Positions 21,815 through 33,398 of a stretch of 64,000 nucleotides of DNA are shown one piece after another. The DNA is from Raffaelea ambrosiae (Eukaryota; Ascomycota; Sordariomycetes; Ophiostomatales; Ophiostomataceae), in the NCBI GenBank assembly GCA_002778195.1, contig PCDI01000003.1, forward strand, positions 1,588,295-1,652,294. The letters are read 5' to 3'. Under the pieces are notes generated by a model. The model saw only the letters and a list, made by a program, of their open reading frames with translations. It searched no databases and had not been told where the DNA came from. Made by a program: the position numbers and the translations under genes. Numbering within the stretch: position 1 is the first letter of the stretch; each line of letters opens with the position of its first letter.

Positions 21815-23240
21815 TTATGTATGCCTGTCATCAAGTTTCGACTCCTGGAGCGTTTTGACAGCATCTGCCAGTCTCTGTATCCCTTCATCCAAAAGCTTCT
21901 TCTCGTTCCATGCCCAGCATAATCGGGCACCGTTGAAATAGCTGGCTTGACCGCGAGTCTCGCTCGTTGGGTCATCCGGTACAGCAAACATTTCCCCGTG
22001 CGCAATTCTCAGGTTGAATGTGTCTAATGCCACTTTGGCAACTTCCGTGGCTGTGACCCCAGGACAGCCGTCGAAGGATATGTACAGAAAGAAGCCTCCT
22101 GTAAACCCGCTGGACAATACGGGATCTTCAGCCACTATGGCTATGCCAAGTGGATACAGATTCTCTCGGATCGATGAAGTCATGACTCTGTATCTTTCTC
22201 GATACGTGGGTATCAAGAGCTCTCGGATGTGTCTTGTCAGAGAGCCATTCTCCATCATTTGGTTCACAATGAGAGAGGCAAAATGTGCCTGGCAGCCACC
22301 AGACATCGTGGCTCCTCTGTGGGTACGAACCAAGTCAGTAGGCGCTTCATCAAGCAAGCCAGAAAGAGGGAACATACACTGATGCCACGGCTTGTATACA
22401 CGCAGGTGTACCTTCTAGCCAGCCAACGCGGATGCCTGGAGCAATGATTTTCGAAAAGGAACCGTTGCTGACGGCGTTTCCAAATTCCGTCTGGCCGTCC
22501 AGCTCCCTGTCGATATCCACTAGGCGTGGCTGGCATTGCCCGGCCTCCTGGGCGGCCGCATCCTCGTCCAGTGGCCATTGGAGCACATCGTAGACATCGT
22601 CGGATACAACGAGTGCGTCGTGTTTCCGCGCAAGTCGTACCAACGTCTCGCGACTCGTCCTGGTCATGGTCTTGCCGCTCGGATTGGAAAACGTCGGAAT
22701 CATGTAAATGATGTGCCGGTAGAGCTTTTGGTATCCGTTTTGGGACGTCTTTGGGGGCCCATCGGCTGGTCGGGTTTTCTGGGCGTCCGCTTTCGCCATC
22801 TCCGTGGCCAAGAACGCCAGGTCGACTCCGTCTTCTCCTTCTGGGGCGCCTCGGATCTTGTCCGCGAGGCCCGCGTCTCGAAAAACAGGGCATGCCAAGA
22901 AATAGGTCGGCTCAACCATCCAGACCGCCCTTGTGTAGGTCGGGTCGGAGAATTTCTGCAACACCGTGGCAAGGCCATTCGAGGCGCCATTCGAGACCAA
23001 TATGCGCTCTGCTGAGATCGGGCCCGCGAGCGGCTTGTAGAACTCGGTCAACCATTTGCCGATGTTTTCTCGTAGCTCGAGGATTCCGTGTTCGGGGCCG
23101 TACATGAGCCGTTCGTGGATATCTGGCCGGCCGTACAGGGCCGCTGTCGCCTCCTTGATAGCCTCGACGGGGTGCAGGCTCGTGCTGGGCCAACCTCCCT
23201 GCAGGTTGATGTGCCCGAGGCCGTTTGGGGTCTGGACCAT
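21815..23240 (-). CDS. PLP-dependent class I/II aminotransferase
   Basis: Two exons, 23240-22378 and 22316-21815 (intron 61 bp, donor GTATGT), 454 residues. The start is the ATG of MVQTPNGLGHINLQGGWPS. Fold-type I signatures are GASNGLATVLQKF (phosphate loop), PTFSNPSGKTM (Asn about 186), VSDDVYDVLQW (Asp about 214), SFSKIIAPGIRVGW (Schiff-base Lys about 264 and a phosphate Arg), and the C-terminal GFFLYISF and ARLCWAWNE. The overall pattern is that of the MocR/2-aminoadipate or aromatic aminotransferase-like fungal group. Substrate is unknown; it probably transfers an amino group between an amino acid and 2-oxoglutarate or pyruvate in the cytosol. Splicing in phase 2 recreates VASVGATMSGGC. 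Confidence 0.88.
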
Positions 23241-24698
23241 CGTGGCTGGATGGTTGCTCGGACGTGTTAGCTCTCAGCGCAAAATAAATCGATCCCAATC
23301 GACTGATTTCTCATATACTCCGGATGCCGACAGCAGAAAAGATAGCAGCTTATCGAGTCTTATCCCGAACCACATATCCGTGATATGACGACAGAGGGGT
23401 GCTTGATGTGGGCTGTCGGACATGCGAAGCAATTTTCCGATGATTACGGGTTCACCTCCTGGTTGGCTAGTGAAGCTTCCCTGTGGATTTTAATCGTGCT
23501 ACATAAATATAGACATCTTATCTTGCTTGAGCTCATGGAACGTATCCCAGACATATCAAAAAATGAAGCAATAAAGGAAATAAAGAAAGGAAAAAAAAGA
23601 AAAAAAAAGAAAAAAAAAAAAAGAAAGAAAGAAGAAAAACATCCTGCTGTGGATACAACAGACGGCTTTCTCGTTCAATGGCACCCGGGCCACCTGCGTC
23701 GACAAAGCTGACCATGACAGATACGGCAATGAATGAAGTTTGAAGTTCTTCATGCTGCCAAGAACGAAACTACAGGCAAACAGGCCAGACAAGGTGCAAG
23801 ATCACTCGATTCTAGCCGAGAAAGCGATCCTGGTCCCAAACGACGCTTGCGATATTGTCTTTGGATTTATGGCGAGACGCGCGCGAACTTTGTACAATAA
23901 CTACCACTTTACTTATTAAGCAGTGCTGTCTACGAATGCACATATGACAGAGAGTGGATTGTTGATCACGAGTCTGGGGCGCAAACTGGTGCTTAATTGG
24001 GTGCCTTTTTTTCACGCGGTCCAGCTAATACCAAACCGCTATGGCACACTGTACGTCCCCGAGTTTAAATGTATCGGCCCGACTAAACGCTTGTATTTGT
24101 GGTCACTGCGGGGAAGTTGTTGTCATAACGAATACTCATGGAATTTGTGGTGGACGCCGATGCTACTCCGTAATAAGCTTGCCTGCTGTGTCCCGTTCCC
24201 TTTACGCCCGGCATGTCATGCGACGGTCAAGTCACCCTTGGCAGAGTTCTCTAAGCGAGTGCAGCTCTGAAAGCCAAACTACACCACCTCAATCCATTCG
24301 GAACGGACGAGACTGGAGACGCACAGTCTTCGGCCCCCGATTGGTGGATTACCGCCCCCCCGGAGGAGTTCGTCTGAACACGCATGCTCTGGTCTCGTAA
24401 CCATGGTTTGTCAACAAAAAAGTACGGTGCATCATTGCTGTTCTGGGGCACAGCTGATGACCGCCTGCAGTATTTTTTTCGCTAACAACCCGGGCACTGT
24501 CTTGCTGAATGACCACGTGAGGACTTCAAGTTACGTTACTTCGGTTGACAAAGAGTTTTCTCCTGCTCGCCTCGATGCGGTGCTTCCAATTGATCCAAAC
24601 GAAAGCTGGACTCCGGATCAGGACCCCACACGGAGAAAAGCCGCTGGTTGGTAGCATGATGATCACTGCATGACTGGCGGCATGGCCGGGTAGGAAGC
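23241..24698. other. Long intergenic stretch with low-complexity DNA
   Basis: No gene supported over 1.45 kb. At 23573-23640 there is an almost pure A/G tract on the plus strand (AAAGAAAG-type), which could form unusual structure or be a decayed poly-A of a retroelement. Small ORFs at 23923-24654 carry no recognised domains. Confidence 0.4.
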
Positions 24699-24714
24699 GT
24701 ATATATATATATAT
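24699..24714 (+). promoter_or_regulatory. TATA-like element before the alpha-galactosidase gene
   Basis: A run of alternating T/A (TATATATATATATA) lies about 86-101 bp upstream of the ATG and is followed by CCGGGGGGGG. CCGGGG fits the CreA carbon-catabolite repressor consensus SYGGRG. Position and gene type make both plausible; neither is proven. Confidence 0.45.
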
Positions 24715-24799
24715 CCGGGGGGGGCCAACGCCTCAGAATCCCGACCATCTACCAGTCTCAAGTGGTTCATCTCATCCGCCTCTGAAAAGGTACCCCAAG

Positions 24800-26311
24800 A
24801 TGAAGACAAATTTGTGGCTGGTGCAGCTGTCGTTGGCAAGTTTTGCCCATGCTCTGGAGAATGGCGTGGGCAAACTGCCGGCCATGGGCTGGAATTCGTG
24901 GAACGCCTTCCACTGCGACATTGAAGAGTCCAAGTTTCTGAACGCGGCCGAGAAGATGGTGTCTCTCGGTCTGAAAGATGCGGGCTACGAGTACGTCAAC
25001 ATCGACGACTGTTGGTCGAACGAGTATGGCCGTGACAACGAAACCGGCCGCCTTGTGCCGGATTTCGCAAAGTTCCCCGACGGCATCAACGGCACAGCGC
25101 AGAAAATCCACGACATGGGTCTCAAGATTGGCATCTACAGCAGTGCCGGCAGCGAGACATGTGCTGGCTGGCCTGCCAGCATCAACAACGAGGCCCTGGA
25201 TGCCCAGACCTGGGCGGAATGGGGCATTGACTGTAAGAACATGCCATCTCTACCAAAATCGTGCACACCGCTAATCCGTGTGTGCAGATCTCAAGTACGA
25301 CAACTGCAACGTGCCCCAAAACTGGACCGACGTCTGCCGAGGATGTGTACCAGACACCAACCGCAACGACGGCGGACCGTTCCCGAATGGAACATGTGCG
25401 GGAGTGTGCGTTCGCAGACAATGTCCATGTGCCCTTTCCTGCTCGACACGCTAACAGCCTAGTAATGACACATGGTGTCCGGCCGACTACGACTATTCCA
25501 AGTCGCTTACGGCAGAGCGCTACCGCATCATGCGCGATGCTCTGCTGGCCACCGGCCGGCCGATTCTGTACAGTCTCTGCGAATGGGGAGAGATGGGCGT
25601 GGAGACATGGGGCAACGAGACGGGCAACTCCTGGCGGTCCACGCAAGACATCAGCAGTGCGTATCCCACCCCATTCCCCTCCCAATCTATGGATGTTGTG
25701 CTGACGCCATGGCCACGAACCCAGACAACTGGGCCCGCATCAAGGAGCTTCTCAACGAGAACTCCTTCTACATGAACTCTGTCAACTTCTGGGGCCACGC
25801 GGACCCGGACATGCTGGAAGTGGGCAACGGCGGCATCACTCTGCAGGAGGCGCGCTCGCACTTTGCCCTGTGGGCGGCCATGAAGAGCCCGCTTCTCATC
25901 GGCACCGACCTGACCAACATCACCCAAGAGTATGTGGACATCCTCAAGAACAAGTACTTGATTGCCTTCAACCAGGACGACACCATCGGCGAGCCGGCCA
26001 TGCCGTACAAATGGGGCACGAACCCGGACTGGACGTTCAACCAGACCTTCCCCGCCGAGTACTGGTCGGGCAAGTTCAAGCACGGCACGCTGGTGCTGGT
26101 GCTCAACCCGTACGAGAAGACGCAGAAGCGAGACATTGTCTGGGGCGAGATTCCAGGTCTCCACAAGCATGAGACCTACGATGTGCTGGACGTGTGGACG
26201 GGTCGCTTCCTCGGCAAGCACAGGGGCCACATCCGTGTGAAGATTGCGCCGCACGACACGGCTGCGATTGTCGTGAGAAAGAGGCACGGAAGGCTGCCAA
26301 AGTTTTGGTAG
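24800..26311 (+). CDS. Secreted alpha-galactosidase, glycoside hydrolase family 27
   Basis: Four exons: 24800-25232, 25288-25405, 25463-25656 and 25725-26311; 443 residues. It has a signal peptide (LWLVQLSLASFAHA), then the family 27 N-terminus NGVGKLPAMGWNSWNAFHCDI. The loops YEYVNIDDCWS, LGLKDAG, KIGIYSSAGSETC and GIDYLKYDNCNVP carry the sugar-binding residues; the Asp of KYDN (about 149) is the nucleophile and the Asp of WRSTQDIS (about 246) the expected acid/base. HADPDMLEVGN, FALWAAMKSPLLIGTDL and a C-terminal beta-sandwich follow. It removes terminal alpha-galactose from galactomannan or raffinose-type sugars outside the cell. Intron 2 (57 bp) is placed so that NGTCAGVNDTWCP is continuous; other junctions are unambiguous. 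Confidence 0.92.
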
Positions 26312-26666
26312 CCCACTAGACCGATGGCTCTGAGAACTAGGAAAAAAAACTAAAAACGTACACAATCAGTCAATTTATGCTGTACTCCTATAGTTTCTAT
26401 GTAGCTCCTATAAAAAAAATATGTTTGTTTACCCAATCGAAAACCATGCCTCGGTTCTGCCTTTCCAGGATGCGTTGCCGACATATGTGCAATTCACCCT
26501 GTCCATGATCTTGAGTGCTGAAGTAAGATCATCTAAATCAAGATCATTCTTCTGGTGCCAGGGGCCAGGGTTGTCCAACCAACGAAAGCCCGAAACAGGA
26601 ACGTGGGCTCGGTGGTTATGTATATGTGTCCCGCCCAGTCGATCTTGCTGCACTTCACTGGGCAGA
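26312..26666. other. 3' flank of the alpha-galactosidase gene
   Basis: A/T-rich 3' untranslated and intergenic sequence, no gene seen. Confidence 0.35.
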
Positions 26667-27890
26667 ATGGAGTATAATCCCGAGGCTTCCATGGGACAAG
26701 CCCTACGGGAGACGGACTGGCAAAAGCTCTGCCAGCTGGCCTCTGACCCAAACGATGGCATGTCTTGTGTGCCGCTAGACCGCGCCACTAACGGTCTCGA
26801 CAAAATGGCCCGCCTGCTTGCGTTTGCGGACGGCACGCTGTGGGTTGCCCGGATCGCGATGCGACAGTCGGCCGCCGACTTGGCGAAGCCGCGCAGCGAG
26901 ATTGATGTGATGCGGTGGATCCACGCCGAGCAGCCGAACCTGGCCGTGCCCCCGATATTTGCTTGCCAGGTCGAGGTCGATGGAACACAATACCGTCGGT
27001 GTTCCCTATGTTCTCATAGAGTCTGTTCCGGAAACACAGCCATGACCGCCGCGCGCAGGTATGAGGCGCATCACGGCGAGCGCGGGGTGGCCGACTCCCA
27101 TGTTCGTTTCCTTTGCTTCCTCCCTTCCTCCCTTCCTCCAAATGAATCCTTGTCGCCAACCGCTCTTTGCTATAGGTGAAAATGACGGCTCCGCGGCTTC
27201 CCAAAATCGGCACGATCCGCCGGACCCCCGACGGCGCTATGGAAGTCGGCCCCGTTCCAGACATCGGCGGGCCGCTCAGCACTGCGACGGCCTACCTGGA
27301 GGCATGGGCCACGCACGCGCAATTTCTGCGCACGTCCGATGAGATACGCGAGATCATGCGCGGAGGCCCCCTAGCGCAGCAGATCGTGCATGCCGTCGAT
27401 ATCTTTCCGCGCCGGTTCCGGAAAGTGGCTGCTCGGCTGGTAGGCAACGACCACGTGCCGTTTCCGCTCTGCCACCGCGACTTCTTGCACAGCAACGTGA
27501 TTTTCGATGACGCTTTCCATGTCCTCAGCATCATTGACTGGAAAGGAGTCTGCACCTTGCCTCGGGAGCTTGTACAATTCCCTCGGTTCCTAGCCGTCGG
27601 AACACTACGGCGAGGACGGGCTGCTACCGGACGACGACGAGCGACAGCGGTGGGGCGAGCACCAAGACTATGTGCGGATGATCCAGTCGTTTGAAAACCA
27701 ACAAGACCAGTACGACCATACGCTCTCTACATGGCTTGCCTACGGCAAGGGGCAGGCGCGGTCGCACATCATAGAACGTACGAGGGAGGACGCATGGGGT
27801 TCTACGACAAAGTCATGGACGAGCTGGGAAAAGGACTCGCAGGAGGGGGGAGGGGGGGAGGAACCAGTTCCCGGGGCCATGCTAGAGGCT
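26667..27890 (+). pseudogene. Frameshifted aminoglycoside-phosphotransferase (APH)-family gene
   Basis: From the ATG at 26667 (MEYNPEASMGQALRETDWQ) the N-lobe reads GTLWVARIAMRQ and EIDVMRWI. At about 26985 the frame must shift by +1 to give NTVGVPYVLIESVP, then shift back by a missing base at about 27030 for GNTAMTAARRYEAHHGE. A probable intron (about 27090-27175, acceptor CTATAG) leads to VKMTAPRLPKIGTIRR. PLCHRDFLHSNVIFDD (HxD...N catalytic loop) and LSIIDWKGVCTLP (Mg-binding Asp) follow in one frame. A further shift at about 27600 is needed for YGEDGLLPDDDERQRWGE and another at about 27790 for WGFYDKVMDEL. At least four indels but few stops suggest recent inactivation or consensus errors. 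APH-like proteins are small-molecule or protein kinases; the substrate is unknown. Confidence 0.6.
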
Positions 27891-28358
27891 GAAGAGACGC
27901 CTACATTTACAAAAGAAAGAGACTTTGACGAAGAAACGCCAGTTCAATCGGCATTTGAATATGGAGTATATAATAAAGTTACTTATAGGTATTGAAGAGC
28001 GAGGCCCCTTTACAGCCGCTCGAAAACACACAAAGATACAACCACCCAAGCAGTCCCAAACAGTCAAAAGCAGCTAAAAGAGGGCCGTCATCCGTTCAGA
28101 CAACAGAACATACGACTTGCACAGGTATGCGCAGAATTGCGTACGAAACCAGCAAATTTTGAATGTCAAAGTTCGTCTTTGATATTAGGTTGTTCTGGAA
28201 GCAGTCCGGTGTGCAAGGACGTGGAAACGTAACGCATAGAGAGCAAGATGCGAGACAAAAGAAGATGAATGGGAGAGCTATGGGAAACAGAAACAGAGAC
28301 TCTCGGTCCCACCATAGAGTCGCTATGATGATGCTTGGCTTTTATGCGTACGTCCCGT
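27891..28358. other. Intergenic between convergent genes
   Basis: No gene supported; contains 3' flanks of the APH relic and of the methyltransferase. Confidence 0.35.
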
Positions 28359-29588
28359 TCATGCAGACTTTGGCTTTTCGCCCCAGATGACGAGCCTGTC
28401 GTGGAGAGGGTCAGCCGATGCACGAGAACCATGGGCCAAAAAAAAGAAGAAAAAAAAAAAAGAAACCCTTGCGAAGACTCAACAAGAAAGGGAGAATACG
28501 TACACGGGCCAGTAGGAGTGGATCTTGGTATCGCGCATGTCCTGGCGCACCTTGACCAAAAAGGCCTCGAGGGCCTCGGGGGTCCAGCCGAGAATGCGCG
28601 TGAAGACGGCGGAGCTCAGGCCGTGCAGGCCGGAGTCGATGTTCTCGAGGGCCCAGGTGCCGAGCTCCTTCATGCGGGGGTCCTTGGGCCAGGTGTTCTG
28701 CGGCCACTTGAGCAGGGTCTCCTGGATGTTGACGAAGCCGGCGGCCTCCATCTGCTCGCGGTAGCGGCGGCCGCTGTCGCCGGGGCGGCCGATCTTGGCG
28801 GAGCCCTCGAGCAGGGTGTCCATCCACGTGTGCAGGGCGGAGTCCTTGGCCAGGGTGCCGTCGTCGGACGTCAGCGGCAGCACGTCGGCCATTTCGATGA
28901 CGCCGCCGGGGGCCAGCCCGTCAAAGGCCTGGACAAAGAAGCGCGGCCAGTCGGCAAAGCTCGAGGTCAGCATGCGGCCGTAGATGTAGTCAAAGTCGTG
29001 GCTGAACGTCCACTCGTCCTCGAGGTCGTCGACCTGGAAGGTCACGTTGGGCGGCACGAAGCTCGGCTGGATGGGGCTCAGGTCGACGCCGAGGACCTTG
29101 GCCTCCGGGTGCTCGTCGGCAAAGTCGATGGCCCAGATGCCGGTGCCGGTGCCGACGTCGAGGACGTTGTGGAGCGGGGACGGCAGGGGCGCCAGCTGCA
29201 GGCGGTTGCCCTGGGTCAGCAGAAAGAGGTTGTGCTGCAGGTCGAGGCGGTCCTGCTCGCGGTCGTCGTTGGGCAGCATGTAGGCGCCGTCCTTGTGGGC
29301 GTGGTAGGTGCGGCCGTTCTCCTGGCGGTAGCGGAGGATGCTGCTGGCGAGCGAGGCCGTCGAGCTGCCGGCGAGGGACCCGCCGTACGCGGAGTCGAGG
29401 TCGCTGGCGTCCTGCGGGTCCCGAGGGACGACATAGTCGTCGGCCTCGGCCTCGATGTGGGCGCCCTGGTGGGTGCCCTGGTCGGCCGGAGGGTCGGCGG
29501 CGGCGACAGCCGCTGCCGGGGCCGCTGTCGGGGCTGCAGCCGGCGCTGAGGTTGCAGCGGGTGTGGAAGGGGCTGCGAGATCGGTCAT
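28359..29588 (-). CDS. LaeA-like SAM-dependent methyltransferase
   Basis: Two exons: 29588-28504 and a tiny terminal exon 28395-28359, giving 373 residues. The final exon supplies LVIWGEKPKSA after HSYWPV; without it the frame runs on into a poor ending. The N-terminus is an Ala/Pro-rich disordered leader (residues 5-40). SAM motif I is NVLDVGTGTGIWAIDFA (about 141-157), and VLGVDLSPIQP gives the acidic residue that binds the ribose. FDYIYGRMLTSSFADW and PGGVIEMADVLPL are motifs of the fungal LaeA/TAM-type family. LaeA relatives regulate secondary metabolism and development from the nucleus, whereas others methylate metabolites; sequence alone does not separate these. A (GT)12 tract lies in its 5' flank. 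Confidence 0.85.
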
Positions 29589-29759
29589 TTTTTATGGAGG
29601 GAAGCGGGTAATAATAGACACGTTGTGTGAGCAGTCGTTTTTTGGGGGGGTTCGTACGGCTGAGCACAGCAGGGGGCGGGGGGGGCTGAATCTGCGTGCT
29701 GACAGGGTACCTGGTGTGTTGGTTCTTTTTCGTGTCCTTTGTTTTCTTGGTTCGTATTT

Positions 29760-29794
<35 letters not shown>

Positions 29795-30682
29795 AACGGG
29801 AGTGGCCGGACGAGGGCATAAACGAACGCTGGTGCAGGATCGATCGAAACGTCTGACGAGAAAAGAAAAAGGAAGGGGGCGGGGGCCCGGCCCGAGGTTG
29901 ACCGAGAGGCCGCATACACTGGAACATATGGCGTGAGGGTATGAGGGAATTCGAACTGTGCGGCTGATTTGGGAGGGGGGGCTCTGCGCTGTGGGCGGCT
30001 CTGCATGCAGTCAGGGCTGCCCTGTGCTGAACGTTCTTTCCATTTTCCTCCCTGGACAACGGCAGCCCACGTGAGCCGCCTGCAGGGGTGGCGTGGCCGC
30101 ATAGGCGGTGACAAGGGTCGGGAATCGAGGTAAGGGCAAACGAAAGAGGAAGGAGGCAGGCACACGGCCGCAGACCAAAAAAGAGTCCTCGCCGGGCTTG
30201 TTCCACGACGTGATATCACAACAGCCTCGACAACAGCCTCGACTCGAGCTAGATTGGTTTCCCCAGACGCCCACTCTTTCTGACAAGGTGTCAGTCCGGT
30301 GCCATATAGCTATAATTAAGCAATAAGCACCCACCCGTGCTAGCTTTTTTTTTGCGGGCCAGGCGCTGGCCTTAGGTGGTGTCGGACAAAAAAAAACACA
30401 AGTACACCGCAACTAGAAGGAATCACCCAGGAACCTCAATGTCCAGGCGAAACAGGGTGAGATCTGACAGCCGTTGCGTTTCTTGGCTCGCTTACTGCCG
30501 TCGTTTCGTGTCCGCTAAAATCACAAGACCGGTACTGGCTGTCTGTCGTTTCGAGAAGATCTGGTTTCCAAGATCTGGCTCGCTTAATTTTTTTTACATA
30601 TTTCCACATTTCTGCTGATCCTTTCTCTTTCTTTTTTTTTTTTCGAATCCCTTGGTACAGAGCCACTTCCGCTTTGCCCACC
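29589..30682. other. Intergenic with a GT microsatellite
   Basis: 5' flank of the methyltransferase gene. It contains a poly-G/poly-T-rich leader, a (GT)n run at 29766-29790 and further C/T-rich sequence; no gene is supported. The right end is the 3' flank of the aldehyde dehydrogenase gene with a poly-T run near 30630. Confidence 0.4.
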
Positions 30683-32289
30683 TCATTTCGCCAGGTACAG
30701 GGTCTGCGAGTTGCAGAAGCTCGTCAGGCCACCCACGCCCCATTCCACGCCAATGCCGCTCTCCTTCATGCCGCCATACGGCAGCCGCGCGTCCAGGTAG
30801 TAGTGCCGGTTCACCCACACGGTGCCGGACTCGATCTTGGCCGCAATGGCGTTGGCCCGCTTCAGGTCCTTGGACCACACCGACGCGCCCAGGCCGTACT
30901 CGGTGTCGTTGGCCAGGGCAATGGCCTCTTCGTCTGTGCTGAACGAGAGGATGGGGAGGATAGGGCCTGTCGTTGTTAGGAAGCGCAAAGGAAGAAGAGG
31001 GTGGGAAAAGAGGGAAGAAGGAAAAAGAAAAAGAAAAGAAAAGGGAAAAACGGGGGGGACGGCGTCTTCGTGTACTCAAGGGGAAAAGGCATCTTCCTGC
31101 ACTCACCAAATGGCTCCTCCACCACGATGCGGTCCTTCTTGTCCGCCTGGACAATCGTCGGCTCGATAAAGTAGCCTGTGCCCTCCGGGTTGTGGCCGCC
31201 GACCACCACCTCCTGCTCCGTCTTCTGGATGTCGGCAAAGAACGTCTTGACCCGCTCGTACTGCATGCGGTTCTGCACGGGGCCGAGGAAGACGCCCTCG
31301 GATGTGCCGGGCCCGTACTTGAGCGCCTTGGTCGCCTTGGCCAGCGCCGCCTTGAACGGCCCCAGGATCGACTCCTGGACCAGGATGCGCTTGATGGCCA
31401 GGCACAGCTGGCCGGCGTTGAGAAAGGCGGCGGCGACCACCTTGGCGGCCGTGTCGTCCAGGTCGACGTCCTCGCACACAATGGCCGGGTCGTTGCCGCC
31501 GAGCTCGAGGGTCAGCCGCTTGAGCGTCTGGCTGGCGCTGGCCATGACCTTCTTGCCCGTGGCCGTGCTGCCGGTGAAGCTGATCTTGGCCGGGCCCGGG
31601 TGCGACGTCAGCATCGCGCCGAGGTCGTGGTCGCCCGACAGGGCCTGCACGACGCCCGGCGGGAAGATCGTGCTGGCCAGCTCGACGACTTTCAGGCCGC
31701 AGTAGGGCGTGTACGGCGACGGCTTGATGATCATGGTGTTGCCGGTCACGACGGCCGGCACGATCTTGCCCACGGCGAGCACGAGCGGGAAGTTCCAGGG
31801 CACGATGCCGACCGCCAGGCCCAGCGGCACCCAGCGCTGCAGCATGTGCAGGTCGCCGTCGACAATCTCCTGCGTGGGCAGCTCGAGCTGCGCAAGGTCG
31901 CGGATGCACGACACGCTAAAGTTGAACTCCACCTCGGCCCAGTGCGTCGGCTTGCCCTGCTCCTCGACCAGCAGCCGCACAAAGTGCTCCTTTTCCTGGA
32001 CGAGCGCGTCGGCAAAGTCGCGCATCAGCTTCTGCCGCTCCGCGTAGGCCGTCTGCGACCACGTCTTGAAGGCCCTGAGGCCCGCCGCCACGGCCGCCTC
32101 GACGTCGGCCTGCAACGCCACCGGCACCTCCCGGTTCGGCTTCTCGGTGGCCGGGTTGATGCTGTGGCGGGTCATCACCGTCGACGTCAGCTTGCCGTCG
32201 ATGACATTGTAGAACTTGGTGTAGTCGATGCCGGCGGGGGAGGTCGCCGCGGCAGCGGCATCCGAGCTGGTCGTAGCGCTGGGGGCCAT
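30683..32289 (-). CDS. NAD(P)-dependent aldehyde dehydrogenase
   Basis: Two exons, 32289-31107 and 30966-30683, with a 140-bp intron; 488 residues. The start is the ATG of MAPSATTSSD. Diagnostic ALDH motifs are VGIVPWNFPLVLAVGK (Asn about 166), TGNTMIIKPSPYTP, ISFTGSTATGKKV, LTLELGGNDPAIV (general base Glu about 262) and FLNAGQLCLAIKR with the catalytic Cys at about 296. The last exon holds GPILPILSF and NRHYYLDARLPYGGMKESGIG. It oxidises an aldehyde to an acid, probably in the cytosol. The sequence is closest in pattern to aromatic or medium-chain aldehyde dehydrogenases rather than the mitochondrial type. It shares a 1.1-kb divergent promoter with a zinc alcohol dehydrogenase, so coupled alcohol-aldehyde-acid oxidation is a reasonable inference. 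Confidence 0.92.
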
Positions 32290-33398
32290 GGCTGCCAATG
32301 TCGTGTCGCACGATATGGAAGCGAGCAATGTGAACTGGTACAAGGGAACACAGGGGAATGGTGTACGACGAGCTGCCAGGCCTTTTGACGATGCTCCTAC
32401 GGTGGGCTTGTCCAGATGTGTGGGAAAGCTCGTGGGAGCGTGTGGGGAGCTCTCCCTTCTTGACAGAGATAAAGTGCACAGCCAGAGGCGCCCGGATGCG
32501 ACAAATAGCCGCAGTGCAGTCTGCGCCCTGTTGTAGGCCGGCCCGACATCCATTCATGGACACAGCGCCAGAACAAAACGGAGGCAACATGGAGAGATCC
32601 CCACTCCTGCGGCTAGTCCACCGGATCCCGAACTCGAGCCGACCAAAGGCTGCCAAGACGAGCAACCAAACGACACCAGAGCAGCCCAAGCCATCCACAG
32701 AGGCACCAAGAAATCAGCTAAGCACGGAACTGCGACTCTAGCTCGCTTTTTTTGCCCTGTCCCTCGCATTATCGCCCGTCCGCCTTTGCCCCTTTGTGGT
32801 CGGCCGCTGATAATACATACGCCCAACTAGCTAGCACACATCCACTCTTGATAAACCTCGTCGCCATGACTGATAAGAACGACAAACGAAGGGAGGCATA
32901 GCTGGGCACGGGCGATTGGACCGATAGTAGATGGGGCAGTCTGGTCATTGGCGAACAACCACGTTGACCCCGTCCGTGAGTCTGGTTTACTGTCTGTCCC
33001 CACTCTTGTCCCAGGAAAGCCGGTTATAGAAAAGGAACAAGACCGCGTGGCTTGTGGCCGCCCGCGCAAGCAGACAAAGGCGAGCAGACAAAGAGCTCGC
33101 AGATAGCTTCTGGGGTCTCGGCCAATGTGCCCCGGAATTTCCCAGCAGGATCCCCCCCCTCCCCAGCGTACCCCGAGCTGTGTCCACAGAAACTTGCCGC
33201 TTGCCGGCAAGTGCACTCCGACTTAAGCTTATAAGACGCATTGGCGAGAAGGGGAACGGGGCTCCGGCCACATGCTTGCGTTGTGCCGTGTTGCTTCTAT
33301 GTAGACCAGGGAGAGAGACGAACAAGCTGACCTGCCACACCTGTATCTCGTGCATTGTATTCTCTCACACACTCGACGACAAAACTACTACCCTAATC
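32290..33398. promoter_or_regulatory. Divergent promoter region between ALDH and ADH genes
   Basis: This 1.1-kb region has no supported ORF and separates the two divergently transcribed dehydrogenase genes. It presumably contains both promoters. No specific binding site can be claimed. Confidence 0.4.
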
